From an uncultured Lachnospiraceae bacterium (lineage in GTDB: Bacteria; Bacillota; Clostridia; Lachnospirales; Lachnospiraceae): DNA of 7,231 bases. Under the pieces are notes generated by a model, which searched no databases, was not told where the DNA came from, and saw only the letters and a list, made by a program, of their open reading frames with translations. The stretch spans positions 1 through 7,231 of the forward strand of contig CADBLW010000201.1 of assembly GCA_902795625.1 (NCBI GenBank). Direction: 5' to 3'. The translations under genes were made by a program, and so were the position numbers. Shown here in pieces: positions 1-6,141 of the stretch. Position 1 is the first letter of the stretch; each line of letters starts with the position of its first letter.

Positions 1-1104
1 GAGATCGGCGACGAGCGCGTGCCGGTTGTGCAGGAGGACTACGAGATCGAGGAGGCGTTCGAGCCGGTCTGGGTTGAATTTCTTACGAGGCTGACGAGGT
101 GCAACCGCGAGGCGATCCGAAGAGGCGGCGGGGACGCGGCGCTGATCGAGCGGGAAATGCGCGTCTTTGACATGGCTGACGAGGCTTTGCGCAGGAGGCG
201 TTTTGAACGCGAGGAGCGCGAGGCGATCGAAGCGCTCGGTGAAATCACGCAGGAGGATACGACGTACGGTACAGCGCAGAATGGCGCAGCGCCGGAAAGC
301 ACAGCGCAGAAAGGCGCAACGCCGGCTGGCACAACGCCGGATGATACAGCACAGGAGGGTGCAGCGCCGGATGGTACAGCGCAGAATGGCGCAGCGCCGG
401 ATGGTACAACGCAGGCCGGTGCCGTTGCGGACGGCGGTCCGCATGGCCGCGATGTGGACTACACCGGCATGATCGAGTATGTGAGAAGCGTCCTTGAGCC
501 CGTGCAGACGGAAGGCGAGGGCGGCATCGGCGTCCACAAGCTGGAGTTCGGCTACAGCCGGTTCGAGCATTCGAAGCGGGTGCTCGGCTGGGCGAAGAGA
601 CTGTACGACCGGACGGAGGACAAGACGGGGCTGCGGTATGAGGACCTGATGATCGCGACCATTTTCCACGATGTGGGTCGGTCTGAGTCCGCGAAGACCG
701 GGCTGATGTCCCACGCGGCGGCCGGCGTGCCGATCACGCGGGAGTACCTGCAGGCGCACGGCTTTTCCGAGGAGAGGACGGAGTACATCTGCGGGCTCGT
801 GGGCGCGCACTCCGACAAATGGCGCATGACCGACCCGGACATCGACCGCAACCTGCTGATGCTGATGGAGGCGGATTACCTGGACGACATGGGTGCGCTC
901 GGGCTTGTGATGGACACGCTGATCGTGCGCGCGCGCAAGGAGAAGGCGACGTTTTACGATTGCTACAACCACTTCTGCCGCTACACGCTGCCGATGCAGT
1001 ACGACTCGCCGATGGTGACGCCGGAAGGGAAATTCTTCTGGGACGAGAAGACGGAGATCGTGAAGAGGTTCGTCGAGCACATCCGACGCGACATTTCCGT
1101 GTAA
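1..1104 (+). CDS. HD-domain metal-dependent phosphohydrolase-like protein, 5' partial
   Basis: The frame is open from the first base, so the true start probably lies upstream. A GTG at 19 is the first start-like codon but has no ribosome binding site. Counting residues from that GTG, the C-terminal half (about 148-355) is an HD domain: His184 (EHSKRV), the His217-Asp218 pair (IFHDVGRS), His232 (SHAAAG), His264 (GAHSD) and Asp286 (EADYLDD). These are the expected metal ligands, so it probably hydrolyses a phosphate ester, perhaps a nucleotide, in the cytosol; the substrate cannot be told. No membrane segment or signal peptide is seen. Residues 1-80 are charged, probably helical and not recognised. 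Residues 85-139 are a five-residue repeat linker rich in Thr, Ala, Gln, Pro and Gly. The gene is very GC-rich. HD family membership is confident; exact function is unknown. Confidence 0.85.
   Translation, partial: EIGDERVPVVQEDYEIEEAFEPVWVEFLTRLTRCNREAIRRGGGDAALIEREMRVFDMADEALRRRRFEREEREAIEALGEITQEDTTYGTAQNGAAPESTAQKGATPAGTTPDDTAQEGAAPDGTAQNGAAPDGTTQAGAVADGGPHGRDVDYTGMIEYVRSVLEPVQTEGEGGIGVHKLEFGYSRFEHSKRVLGWAKRLYDRTEDKTGLRYEDLMIATIFHDVGRSESAKTGLMSHAAAGVPITREYLQAHGFSEERTEYICGLVGAHSDKWRMTDPDIDRNLLMLMEADYLDDMGALGLVMDTLIVRARKEKATFYDCYNHFCRYTLPMQYDSPMVTPEGKFFWDEKTEIVKRFVEHIRRDISV
271..435 (+). repeat. 15-bp tandem repeat (11 units) in the HD protein gene
   Basis: Eleven consecutive 15-bp units lie in frame, each encoding five residues: TAQNG, AAPES, TAQKG, ATPAG, TTPDD, TAQEG, AAPDG, TAQNG, AAPDG, TTQAG, AVADG. 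Two unit types roughly alternate, one like acagcgcagaatggc and one like gcagcgccggatggt. Units at 271-285 and 376-390 are identical, as are those at 361-375 and 391-405, which suggests 30-bp duplications by replication slippage. Length changes in whole units would keep the reading frame. The encoded stretch is probably a flexible disordered linker. Confidence 0.9.
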
Positions 1105-1175
1105 GAGATCTTTTTTTCGGAAAATGCCCCGCACAGGTCCGCTTTGAAGGAAAGAGGAAGCGGCGAACGCGAGCC

Positions 1176-1199
1176 GCCGGCCGGCAACGTTCGGCCGGC
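1176..1199. repeat. GC-rich inverted repeat after the HD gene
   Basis: Bases 1176-1183 (gccggccg) are perfectly complementary to 1192-1199 (cggccggc), with an 8-nt loop. On the + strand the hairpin is followed by a run of A rather than T, so it lacks the U-tract of an intrinsic terminator in that direction. It may still help end or stabilise the HD-gene transcript. A separate run of T at 1110-1116, just after the HD stop codon, has no hairpin directly before it. Confidence 0.5.
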
Positions 1200-1233
1200 T
1201 GAAAAAAGTCGACCCGAAAAGACGAAAAACCGA

Positions 1234-1262
1234 TGGAAAAATGAAGGATTTTCCGATATAAT
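1234..1262 (+). promoter_or_regulatory. Predicted sigma-70 type promoter for the FGGY kinase
   Basis: A perfect -10 box TATAAT (1257-1262) follows a 17-nt spacer and a -35-like TGGAAA (1234-1239, four of six consensus bases). The expected transcript start near 1269 leaves a leader of about 50 nt before the kinase ATG at 1322. This also makes the earlier in-frame GTG at 1274 unlikely as the start. Confidence 0.65.
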
Positions 1263-1321
1263 GATGAGTAAGCGTGACAGTCTTGAGGAAAGCTGAATTT
1301 GCGAAAAGGAAGGTAAAAGGG

Positions 1322-2887
1322 ATGGATAACAGGACGATTCTTGCCGAGGGCAAGGCGGTATTGGGTATTGAGTTCGGTTCGACGAGAATTAAGGCGGTGG
1401 TTTCGGACGCGGAGGGCAATGTGCTCGCGCAGGGCGGCCACGGCTGGGAGAACCGGTATGAGGACGGCGTGTGGACCTACTCCGAGGAGGACATTCGCAG
1501 CGGGCTGCAGTCGTGCTACGCGGATCTGCGCGCGAACGTGAAGGCGGAGTACGGCATTGAACTGACAAGCTTCGCGGGGATCGGTATCTCCGCGATGATG
1601 CACGGTTATCTGGCATTCAGTAACAGCGGAAGGCTTCTCGTGCCGTTCCGCACCTGGAGAAACACGATCACGGGTGAGGCAGCCGAGGAGCTGACGAAGG
1701 TATTTAACTACAATATTCCCCAGAGATGGAGCATTGCGCATCTGTACCAGGCGATGAAGAACGGTGAGCCGCACGTAAAGGACATCGTGTTCTTCACGAC
1801 CCTCGCGGGCTGGGTGCACCGCTGGCTGACCGGCGAGAAGGTGCTCGGCGTGGGCGATGCGTCGGGTATGTTCCCGATCGATCCGAAGACCGGCGACTAC
1901 GACGCGACGATGCTTGAGAAATTCAACGAGCTCGCGCTTGCGAAGGAGATGCCATGGAAGCTTGCGGACATTTTGCCGAAGGTACTGACGGCCGGCGAGT
2001 GCGCGGGCAGACTGACGGCGTGCGGCGCCAAATTCCTGGATCCGAGCGGCAACCTGCAGCCCGGCATCCCGTTCTGTCCTCCCGAGGGCGACGCGGGAAC
2101 CGGTATGGTCGCCACCAACAGCGTCGGCAAGAGAACCGGCAACATCTCCGCGGGAACAAGCGTATTTGCCATGGTTGTGCTTGAGAAGGAACTCTCCAAG
2201 GTTTACCCTGAGATCGACCTCGTGACGACGCCGGACGGCGCTCTGGTCGGCATGGTTCACTGCAACAACTGCACCTCCGACATCAACGCGTGGGTGAAGC
2301 TTTTTGCGGAAGTCGGCGAGAAAATGGGCGTAAAATTCGACATGGGCGAGCTGTTCACGAAGCTGTACGGCATCGCGCTCGAGGGCGATCCCGACTGCGG
2401 CGGCCTGCTTTCCTACAATTTCCTCTCCGGCGAGCCGGTGGTGGGCGTTGCGGACAGCAAGCTTGCGGTGCTCCGCACGGCGGAGAGCAGCTTCACGCTT
2501 GCCAACTTCATGCGGATGCATCTGTGCTCGGCGCTCGGCGCGCTGAAGGTAGGCCTCGACCTGATGCTCAAGGAAGAGGGCGTAAAGGTTGACCGCATGC
2601 TCGGCCACGGCGGATATTTCAAGACGCCTCTGGCGGGCCAGAAGATCGCTGCGGCGATGGTCGGAGCCCCGGTTTCCGTGATGGAGACCGCAGGCGAGGG
2701 CGGCGCGTGGGGCATCGCGGTGCTCGCGCAGTACATGGTGACGAAGGAGGCAGGCTCCGCGAAGACGCTGCAGCAGTTCCTCGATGACGACATTTTCCGC
2801 TCGATGAAGGCGTCGACGGTCGAGCCGGATCCGGCGGATGTCGCGGGCTGCGAGGTGTTCATGAAGGGCTTCCGTGCAGGGCTTTGA
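1322..2887 (+). CDS. FGGY-family carbohydrate kinase (ribulokinase/xylulokinase-like)
   Basis: This 521-residue cytosolic protein is predicted to transfer phosphate from ATP to a sugar, probably a ketopentose. The ATG at 1322 was chosen because GGAAGG lies 8-9 nt upstream and the protein then begins just before the family's first strand. FGGY landmarks occur in order: the N-terminal phosphate loop GIEFGSTRIK (15-24), the sugar-side motif SAMMHG (90-95), EGDAGTG with the probable catalytic base Asp257, the SAGTS hairpin (276-280), and the C-terminal nucleotide-binding segment with GHGG (428-431) and METAGEGGAWG (454-464). Length fits the family. The usual Asp of the first loop is Glu17 here. 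Overall form resembles the FGGY subgroup that replaces AraB as ribulokinase in some clostridia (AraK), but that is recalled rather than tested; xylulokinase is the main alternative. It has its own promoter and seems monocistronic, with no isomerase or epimerase gene nearby. Confidence 0.9.
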   Translation: MDNRTILAEGKAVLGIEFGSTRIKAVVSDAEGNVLAQGGHGWENRYEDGVWTYSEEDIRSGLQSCYADLRANVKAEYGIELTSFAGIGISAMMHGYLAFSNSGRLLVPFRTWRNTITGEAAEELTKVFNYNIPQRWSIAHLYQAMKNGEPHVKDIVFFTTLAGWVHRWLTGEKVLGVGDASGMFPIDPKTGDYDATMLEKFNELALAKEMPWKLADILPKVLTAGECAGRLTACGAKFLDPSGNLQPGIPFCPPEGDAGTGMVATNSVGKRTGNISAGTSVFAMVVLEKELSKVYPEIDLVTTPDGALVGMVHCNNCTSDINAWVKLFAEVGEKMGVKFDMGELFTKLYGIALEGDPDCGGLLSYNFLSGEPVVGVADSKLAVLRTAESSFTLANFMRMHLCSALGALKVGLDLMLKEEGVKVDRMLGHGGYFKTPLAGQKIAAAMVGAPVSVMETAGEGGAWGIAVLAQYMVTKEAGSAKTLQQFLDDDIFRSMKASTVEPDPADVAGCEVFMKGFRAGL

Positions 2888-3067
2888 CAGCGGCTTTTTG
2901 TGAAACGTTTGTGAAGATTCGCCGAAAATACGGTTAACTGGCGGCGAAACCGGCTGCACGCCCCAAAAAAGAACTTTTGCACAGTAGTTTGTCAGCTTGA
3001 TACCGAAAAAGCAGTCTGTTTTTGTGCAAATTATCAAAAAGATGCTTAAAAAAGTAAAAATAATTAC

Positions 3068-3096
3068 TTGACTTGACGAAAAAACTTGACTATAAT
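3068..3096 (+). promoter_or_regulatory. Strong predicted promoter with A-rich upstream element
   Basis: TTGACT (3068-3073) and a perfect TATAAT (3091-3096) are separated by exactly 17 nt. A-tracts directly upstream (about 3047-3066) resemble an UP element. CTTGAC occurs three times here (3067, 3072, 3085); only the first gives a good spacing to the -10. Transcription should start near 3103, about 100 nt before the lipoprotein ATG. Confidence 0.8.
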
Positions 3097-3121
3097 CAAC
3101 TTGTAATTTGGGGTATTTGCG

Positions 3122-3196
3122 ATGGCGGCATCAGCCGTCGGACGCCTTGATCGGCAAGTGCAATGTGGGTGCGGCAGACGAGGGAAAGGCAGTTAA
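3122..3196 (+). other. Possible 24-codon leader ORF upstream of the lipoprotein gene
   Basis: An ATG at 3122 opens a frame of 24 codons ending in TAA at 3194-3196, seven bases before the lipoprotein ATG. The product would begin MAASAVGRLDRQ and is rich in Gly and Arg near its end (CGCGRRGKGS). A weak G-rich sequence (3108-3113) lies about 8 nt upstream. A hairpin with stem 3123-3129/3134-3140 and loop ATCA covers its first codons. It could couple translation to the weakly led lipoprotein gene or may be chance. Confidence 0.2.
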
Positions 3197-3203
3197 TCGT
3201 ATT

Positions 3204-3797
3204 ATGAATTTCAGGAAAGCGGTCTTCTTTCTCTGCACGGCAATCGCAATGATGATGCTTGTTGCCTGCGAGGGTAACGAGACCGGCAAGGACAACAAAC
3301 CGGTTAAAGAACAGTGGGCATACCTGGAAGATGAAGGCACTCCGTGTCTGAAACTCTACGAGGACGGATCGGCGGCGTTCAAAACGGAGAAATCCGGAGC
3401 CACGGCCAAGCTCACACAGTACAAGAAGTACGAATTCACGGACGAAGTTCTGAAGCTCACTGCGGAGGACGGATCGGTCACGGAGATGAAGTACTACGAT
3501 ACCGACACCGGTAAGAGGTACGTCTACCAGAAGATCACGCTGGATTACTACAGCGGCGACGACAGCTCGACATTGATCGGTGCGTGGACGTGCGACAACG
3601 AATGGAGCTTCCAGTTTTCCGACAAGGGAACATTCCTGGAGGACGGTCTCTGGGCCGGGTACTTCATTCCGAACGGCGAGGGGAGCCTTCGCCTCATCTA
3701 TGACAATCAGGTTTTTTCTGATATAATCCTGTACTATTCGCTGGAGAACGGAAAGCTAATCCTCGACTATCCGTTCGGAATGGTGAAGATGCAGTAA
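3204..3797 (+). CDS. Small lipoprotein with lipocalin-like C-terminal half, function unknown
   Basis: A 197-residue exported lipoprotein. Residues 1-21 are a signal peptide (MNFRK, hydrophobic core) ending in the lipobox LVAC with Cys22 as the lipidated residue, so the protein should be anchored on the outer face of the membrane. The ATG at 3204 gives a normal signal peptide; the frame extends upstream to a TTG at 3108, which would bury it. The best ribosome binding sequence (AAAGG, 3185-3189) lies rather far away. Residues 36-115 hold one strand-rich segment (EQWAYLEDEG, LKLYEDGSAAF). Residues 124-189 hold another with GAW, SFQFSDKGTF and KLILDY, like lipocalin-like/DUF5640 secreted proteins that begin with a G-x-W strand. 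The two halves may be related repeats. It precedes a sugar transporter operon on the same strand but has its own promoter; any role in sugar uptake is inference. Confidence 0.8.
   Translation: MNFRKAVFFLCTAIAMMMLVACEGNETGKDNKPVKEQWAYLEDEGTPCLKLYEDGSAAFKTEKSGATAKLTQYKKYEFTDEVLKLTAEDGSVTEMKYYDTDTGKRYVYQKITLDYYSGDDSSTLIGAWTCDNEWSFQFSDKGTFLEDGLWAGYFIPNGEGSLRLIYDNQVFSDIILYYSLENGKLILDYPFGMVKMQ
3700..3727 (+). promoter_or_regulatory. Extended -10 promoter inside the end of the lipoprotein gene, facing the transporter operon
   Basis: ATGACA (3700-3705, five of six -35 consensus bases), a 16-nt spacer and TATAAT (3722-3727) preceded by TG plus one base (3719-3721) make a strong extended -10 promoter. 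The predicted start near 3734 lies within the last 65 bases of the lipoprotein gene and gives a leader of about 190 nt before the binding-protein gene at 3922. No better promoter was found closer to that gene. Confidence 0.6.
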
Positions 3798-3831
3798 GGC
3801 CGAGGGATCGGCCGGCAGCGGCGGAAGCCGC
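3798..3831 (+). terminator. Pair of GNRA-loop hairpins directly after the lipoprotein stop codon
   Basis: Hairpin 1 pairs GGCCGA (3798-3803) with TCGGCC (3808-3813) around a GGGA loop. Hairpin 2 pairs GCGGC (3818-3822) with GCCGC (3827-3831) around GGAA. Both loops fit the GNRA tetraloop rule. Hairpin 1 starts at the base after the TAA stop. Only a short run of four T (3841-3844) follows, about 9 nt after hairpin 2, so strong termination is doubtful. They may slow RNA decay or partly terminate. Confidence 0.5.
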
Positions 3832-3850
3832 AACCCCCACTTTTGTTCGT

Positions 3851-3868
3851 AAAGCGGAAACGCTTTCG
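3851..3868. promoter_or_regulatory. LacI/CcpA-type operator that also forms a GAAA-loop hairpin
   Basis: The sequence CGGAAACGCTTTCG (3855-3868) fits the catabolite-responsive element pattern TGNAARCGNWWWCA except at the T of the first position and the A of the last. It is also the general shape of a LacI-family operator with a central CG. The overlapping AAAGCG-GAAA-CGCTTT (3851-3866) is a perfect six-bp stem with a GAAA tetraloop, so the element could act as DNA operator, RNA hairpin or both. It lies about 55 bp upstream of the binding-protein ATG and downstream of the predicted transcript start, where a bound repressor would block elongation. Confidence 0.45.
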
Positions 3869-3875
3869 AAAAATA

Positions 3876-3905
3876 TCAGCGAAATGCTGAAATCTTTATC
3901 TTTTT
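3876..3905 (+). promoter_or_regulatory. Small hairpin followed by a U-rich tract before the binding-protein RBS
   Basis: TCAGC (3876-3880) pairs with GCTGA (3886-3890) around GAAAT, followed by a T-rich stretch (3893-3905) and then the AAGGAGG ribosome binding site (3910-3916). The arrangement looks like a weak attenuator, but the five-bp stem is short. Confidence 0.3.
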
Positions 3906-3921
3906 ATCTAAGGAGGACGTC

Positions 3922-5154
3922 ATGAAAAAATTTCTTGCAATGTTGCTGGCGATCGTGGCTGTACTTGGCCTCAGCGCTTGTGGCAAGGACGATGGCCTGA
4001 CGATGTGGTGTATCGCTACGAAGAGCGACTCCAACCGTCACTCTTATGAGGCTGCTATCGCGGATATGGAGAAGAAGTATCCCGATACCAAGCTGAACTG
4101 GGAAGCTATTGAGAACGAGACCTACAAGCAGAAGATTAAGGCTGCCGTTTCCGGTAACAACATGCCTGACATTTTCTTCACTTGGTCCTGCGCATTCCTC
4201 GGTGACTTCGTTAAGGAAGATAAGGTTTACTGCCTTGACGATGCTTACAAGGGATTTGCAGACAAGCTCCCGGAGAAGATGTGCAAGAACACAACCTACA
4301 ACGGAAAGAAGTACGGTGTTCCGCTTACCATGAACATTGTTGGTCTTTTCGCAAACCTTGACATCCTGAAGGAAGTCGGCTATGACGATGTTCCCGAGAC
4401 GTACGAAAAGCTGATCGAGTGCTGCGACAAGCTTGTTGCTGCAGGCAAGATCCCGTTCGGTTGCGCCGGTAAGGAGACATGGTGCGTTACTGAGTACCTT
4501 GAGTCCATCATCGAGAAGAGCTGCGGCGCTAAGACGCTCGACGACATCTTCGTAAATGGTGCTACTTGGGACAACCAGGACGTAGCTAAGGCTGTCGACA
4601 TTTTCCAGGAGATGATCAAGAAGGGTTACTTTGATCCCGATGGCATCAGCCTTGGTAACGACGACGTGAAGGCTAACTTCATGGCTGGCAAGTATGCGTT
4701 CTACATGAACGGTACTTGGAACTGTGGTGAGTTCGCCGCTAAGGAAGGTTTCAATGTTAAGGTTTCCGAGTTCCCGGTTATCGATGGTACCAAGGCTAAG
4801 CTTGGTCAGCTCATCGGTGGTCCGTCGGATACGCTTGCAGTTGCTAAGTCCGCTAAGGACGCTGAGAACACTGCTAAGTACACGCTTGAGCTTGGTCAGT
4901 TGATCTGCAAGTACGGTTACCTTGATGGCTGCGGTCTTCCGGCTTGGACGGTTGACTACAACGCAGACAGCGTAAACGCACTCACGAAGTCCGTTGCTGA
5001 GATCGTTGCTAAGTCTGACTACATGGTACTCTTCGGTGATACCGCTATGCCGGCTGACGAAGCTGGTAAGTACCTTGAGCAGGTTGCTAAGGTTTACGGC
5101 GGCGAGGTTGATGGTGCCGGTTTCATCGCTGCTCTTAAGGCAGCTATCAGATAA
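3922..5154 (+). CDS. Sugar ABC transporter substrate-binding lipoprotein (CUT1, family 1)
   Basis: This 410-residue lipoprotein captures the transported sugar outside the cell. A strong AAGGAGG (3910-3916) sits five nt before the ATG. Residues 1-19 are a signal peptide with lipobox LSAC and lipidated Cys20. The mature part starts LTMWCIATKSDSN, followed by NWEAIENETYKQKI (59-72), MPDIFFTW (81-88), and GKYAFYMNGTW (256-266), a typical family 1 motif; length is normal. Tryptophans and other aromatics suit sugar stacking, but the exact sugar is not readable; oligosaccharide binding is the usual role. There are 12 cysteines besides Cys20, unusual for an exported protein. Codons favour GCT, GGT, GTT and AAG, as in highly expressed genes, and differ from the kinase upstream. 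It is the first gene of the transporter operon and is probably made in excess over the permeases because of the hairpin behind it. Confidence 0.93.
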   Translation: MKKFLAMLLAIVAVLGLSACGKDDGLTMWCIATKSDSNRHSYEAAIADMEKKYPDTKLNWEAIENETYKQKIKAAVSGNNMPDIFFTWSCAFLGDFVKEDKVYCLDDAYKGFADKLPEKMCKNTTYNGKKYGVPLTMNIVGLFANLDILKEVGYDDVPETYEKLIECCDKLVAAGKIPFGCAGKETWCVTEYLESIIEKSCGAKTLDDIFVNGATWDNQDVAKAVDIFQEMIKKGYFDPDGISLGNDDVKANFMAGKYAFYMNGTWNCGEFAAKEGFNVKVSEFPVIDGTKAKLGQLIGGPSDTLAVAKSAKDAENTAKYTLELGQLICKYGYLDGCGLPAWTVDYNADSVNALTKSVAEIVAKSDYMVLFGDTAMPADEAGKYLEQVAKVYGGEVDGAGFIAALKAAIR

Positions 5155-5197
5155 GCAGCTGTCGAATAATTTGGGCACTGTGATTATTTGAGTAATT

Positions 5198-5239
5198 GAG
5201 GTGGCCTTTTCCAATGTTCGGGAGAGGCCACTTCTCTTT
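5198..5239 (+). promoter_or_regulatory. 15-bp intercistronic hairpin between binding-protein and permease genes
   Basis: Bases 5198-5212 pair without interruption with 5220-5234 (three G-U pairs) around the seven-nt loop AATGTTC. A short pyrimidine-rich run (5232-5239) follows and then directly the AGGAAGG ribosome binding site of permease 1 (5240-5246). Such hairpins after binding-protein genes usually protect the upstream mRNA from 3' decay or partly terminate, giving more binding protein than permease. The weak U-tract argues for a leaky rather than full terminator. Confidence 0.7.
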
Positions 5240-5255
5240 AGGAAGGCAGAGCATC

Positions 5256-6140
5256 ATGAAGAGAAAAAAGCTAGACGGTATCACGATTTTTCTGTTTTTA
5301 TTGCCGGCCTTGGTTTTGTTCATTGGAATTCTTGCGGCTCCTTTGATTTCATCGGTAGTTAACAGTTTCTATCAGTACAAAGGTTTCGGTTCCAAGACGT
5401 GGCTCGGATGGGACAACTATAAGCGGTTGTTCGATAAAAACCAGATTCCTTTCTGGGATTCCGTTGTTCATGCGTTCATCCTTGCAGGTTTTTCGGTATT
5501 TCTCCAGCTCCCTCTTGCTCTTGGACTTGCTCTTCTTCTCGGAAGAGGCATCAAGGGAGAAAGATTCCTTCTTTCGGTTAACTTCCTGCCCGTTTTGATT
5601 TCTACCGTTGTTATCGGTCAATTGTGGTTGAAGGTTTTCCATCCGGAAGGTCTTGTAAACTCCTTACTGAGAGTGGTGGGATACCTGAAGGAAGGCGACA
5701 AAAATATCCAATGGCTAGGTGATGGTCAAGGCAAGTTGCTATGGGCATGCTTTATCCCCATGCTGTGGCAGTATGTCGGCTATCATATGTTGCTTATGTA
5801 CGCAGGTGTAAAGAGTGTTCCTCCGGAACTTCGTGAGGCGGCGAAGATTGACGGTGCTACGGATTGGCAGGTTGACCGTTTCGTGGTCATCCCTTCCATG
5901 AAGCAGATCCTGAAGGTCAGCGTTATTTTCGCAGTTACCGGTTCACTGAAGTCCTATGACCTGATCAGAATTATGGCAACGCTTCAGACCAAAGAAGCTT
6001 CCGTGCCGAGTACCATCCTTATGGATTACATGACTTTGCGCGGTGAGTACGGTGTTGCGAGTGCGGTAGCAGTTTTGCTTATCTTGCTGTGCTTCTTCTT
6101 TGCGATCCTGATCAGCGCTGCGTTCAAGGAGAGGGACTGA
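5256..6140 (+). CDS. Sugar ABC transporter permease 1 (CUT1, MalF/UgpA-like)
   Basis: A 294-residue inner membrane protein that forms half of the sugar channel. The ATG at 5256 has AGGAAGG nine nt upstream; the frame extends upstream to a TTG at 5196, but that lies in the hairpin and would spoil the N-terminus. About six membrane segments are visible (roughly 9-35, 69-97, 104-126, 161-185, 219-238, 268-290). The EAA loop ELREAAKIDGATDWQVDRF (191-209), ending VVIP, is the site that contacts the ATPase and fits the family signature. Short MKRKK start and KERD end are usual. It is less GC-rich than the kinase gene. The next gene begins one base after its stop codon, so translation is probably coupled. 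Substrate is set by the binding protein. Confidence 0.93.
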   Translation: MKRKKLDGITIFLFLLPALVLFIGILAAPLISSVVNSFYQYKGFGSKTWLGWDNYKRLFDKNQIPFWDSVVHAFILAGFSVFLQLPLALGLALLLGRGIKGERFLLSVNFLPVLISTVVIGQLWLKVFHPEGLVNSLLRVVGYLKEGDKNIQWLGDGQGKLLWACFIPMLWQYVGYHMLLMYAGVKSVPPELREAAKIDGATDWQVDRFVVIPSMKQILKVSVIFAVTGSLKSYDLIRIMATLQTKEASVPSTILMDYMTLRGEYGVASAVAVLLILLCFFFAILISAAFKERD

Positions 6141-6141
6141 T

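Larger units (their letters stand above)
2888..3203. other. Intergenic region between the kinase and lipoprotein genes
   Basis: No convincing gene is seen here. Composition changes from the GC-rich kinase gene to an AT-rich stretch. It holds a direct repeat of tttgtgaa (2897-2904 and 2908-2915, 11 bp apart), an inverted repeat TTTGCACA (2976-2983) with TGTGCAAA (3023-3030), an A-rich tract (about 3034-3066), a strong promoter (3068-3096) and a leader of about 100 nt containing a small hairpin and a possible 24-codon ORF. No clear intrinsic terminator follows the kinase gene. Confidence 0.6.

Noticed and set aside
271..435. Short tandem repeats considered as a CRISPR array
   Set aside because: Units are contiguous 15-mers with no unique spacers and stay in frame in a coding region.
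167..472. + frame with repeated AQRRM peptides
   Set aside because: It is the out-of-frame reading of the 15-bp repeat inside the HD gene.
1176..1199. GC-rich hairpin as an intrinsic terminator of the HD gene
   Set aside because: The stem is followed by A rather than T on the + strand, and the minus strand also lacks a T-run after the stem.
734..3037. Minus-strand open frame of 767 codons opposite the HD and kinase genes
   Set aside because: It crosses two well-supported + genes and an intergenic region, has an Arg/His/Ala-rich composition with no domain, and is explained by GC-rich codons leaving few antisense stops.
3098..3203. Lipoprotein leader as a known riboswitch
   Set aside because: I could not match it to the conserved cores of the riboswitch classes I know, such as c-di-GMP or cobalamin.
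3904..5214. Minus-strand open frame of 436 codons opposite the binding-protein gene
   Set aside because: It mirrors the biased codon use of the + gene, shows no recognisable domain and has no fitting ribosome binding site or promoter.
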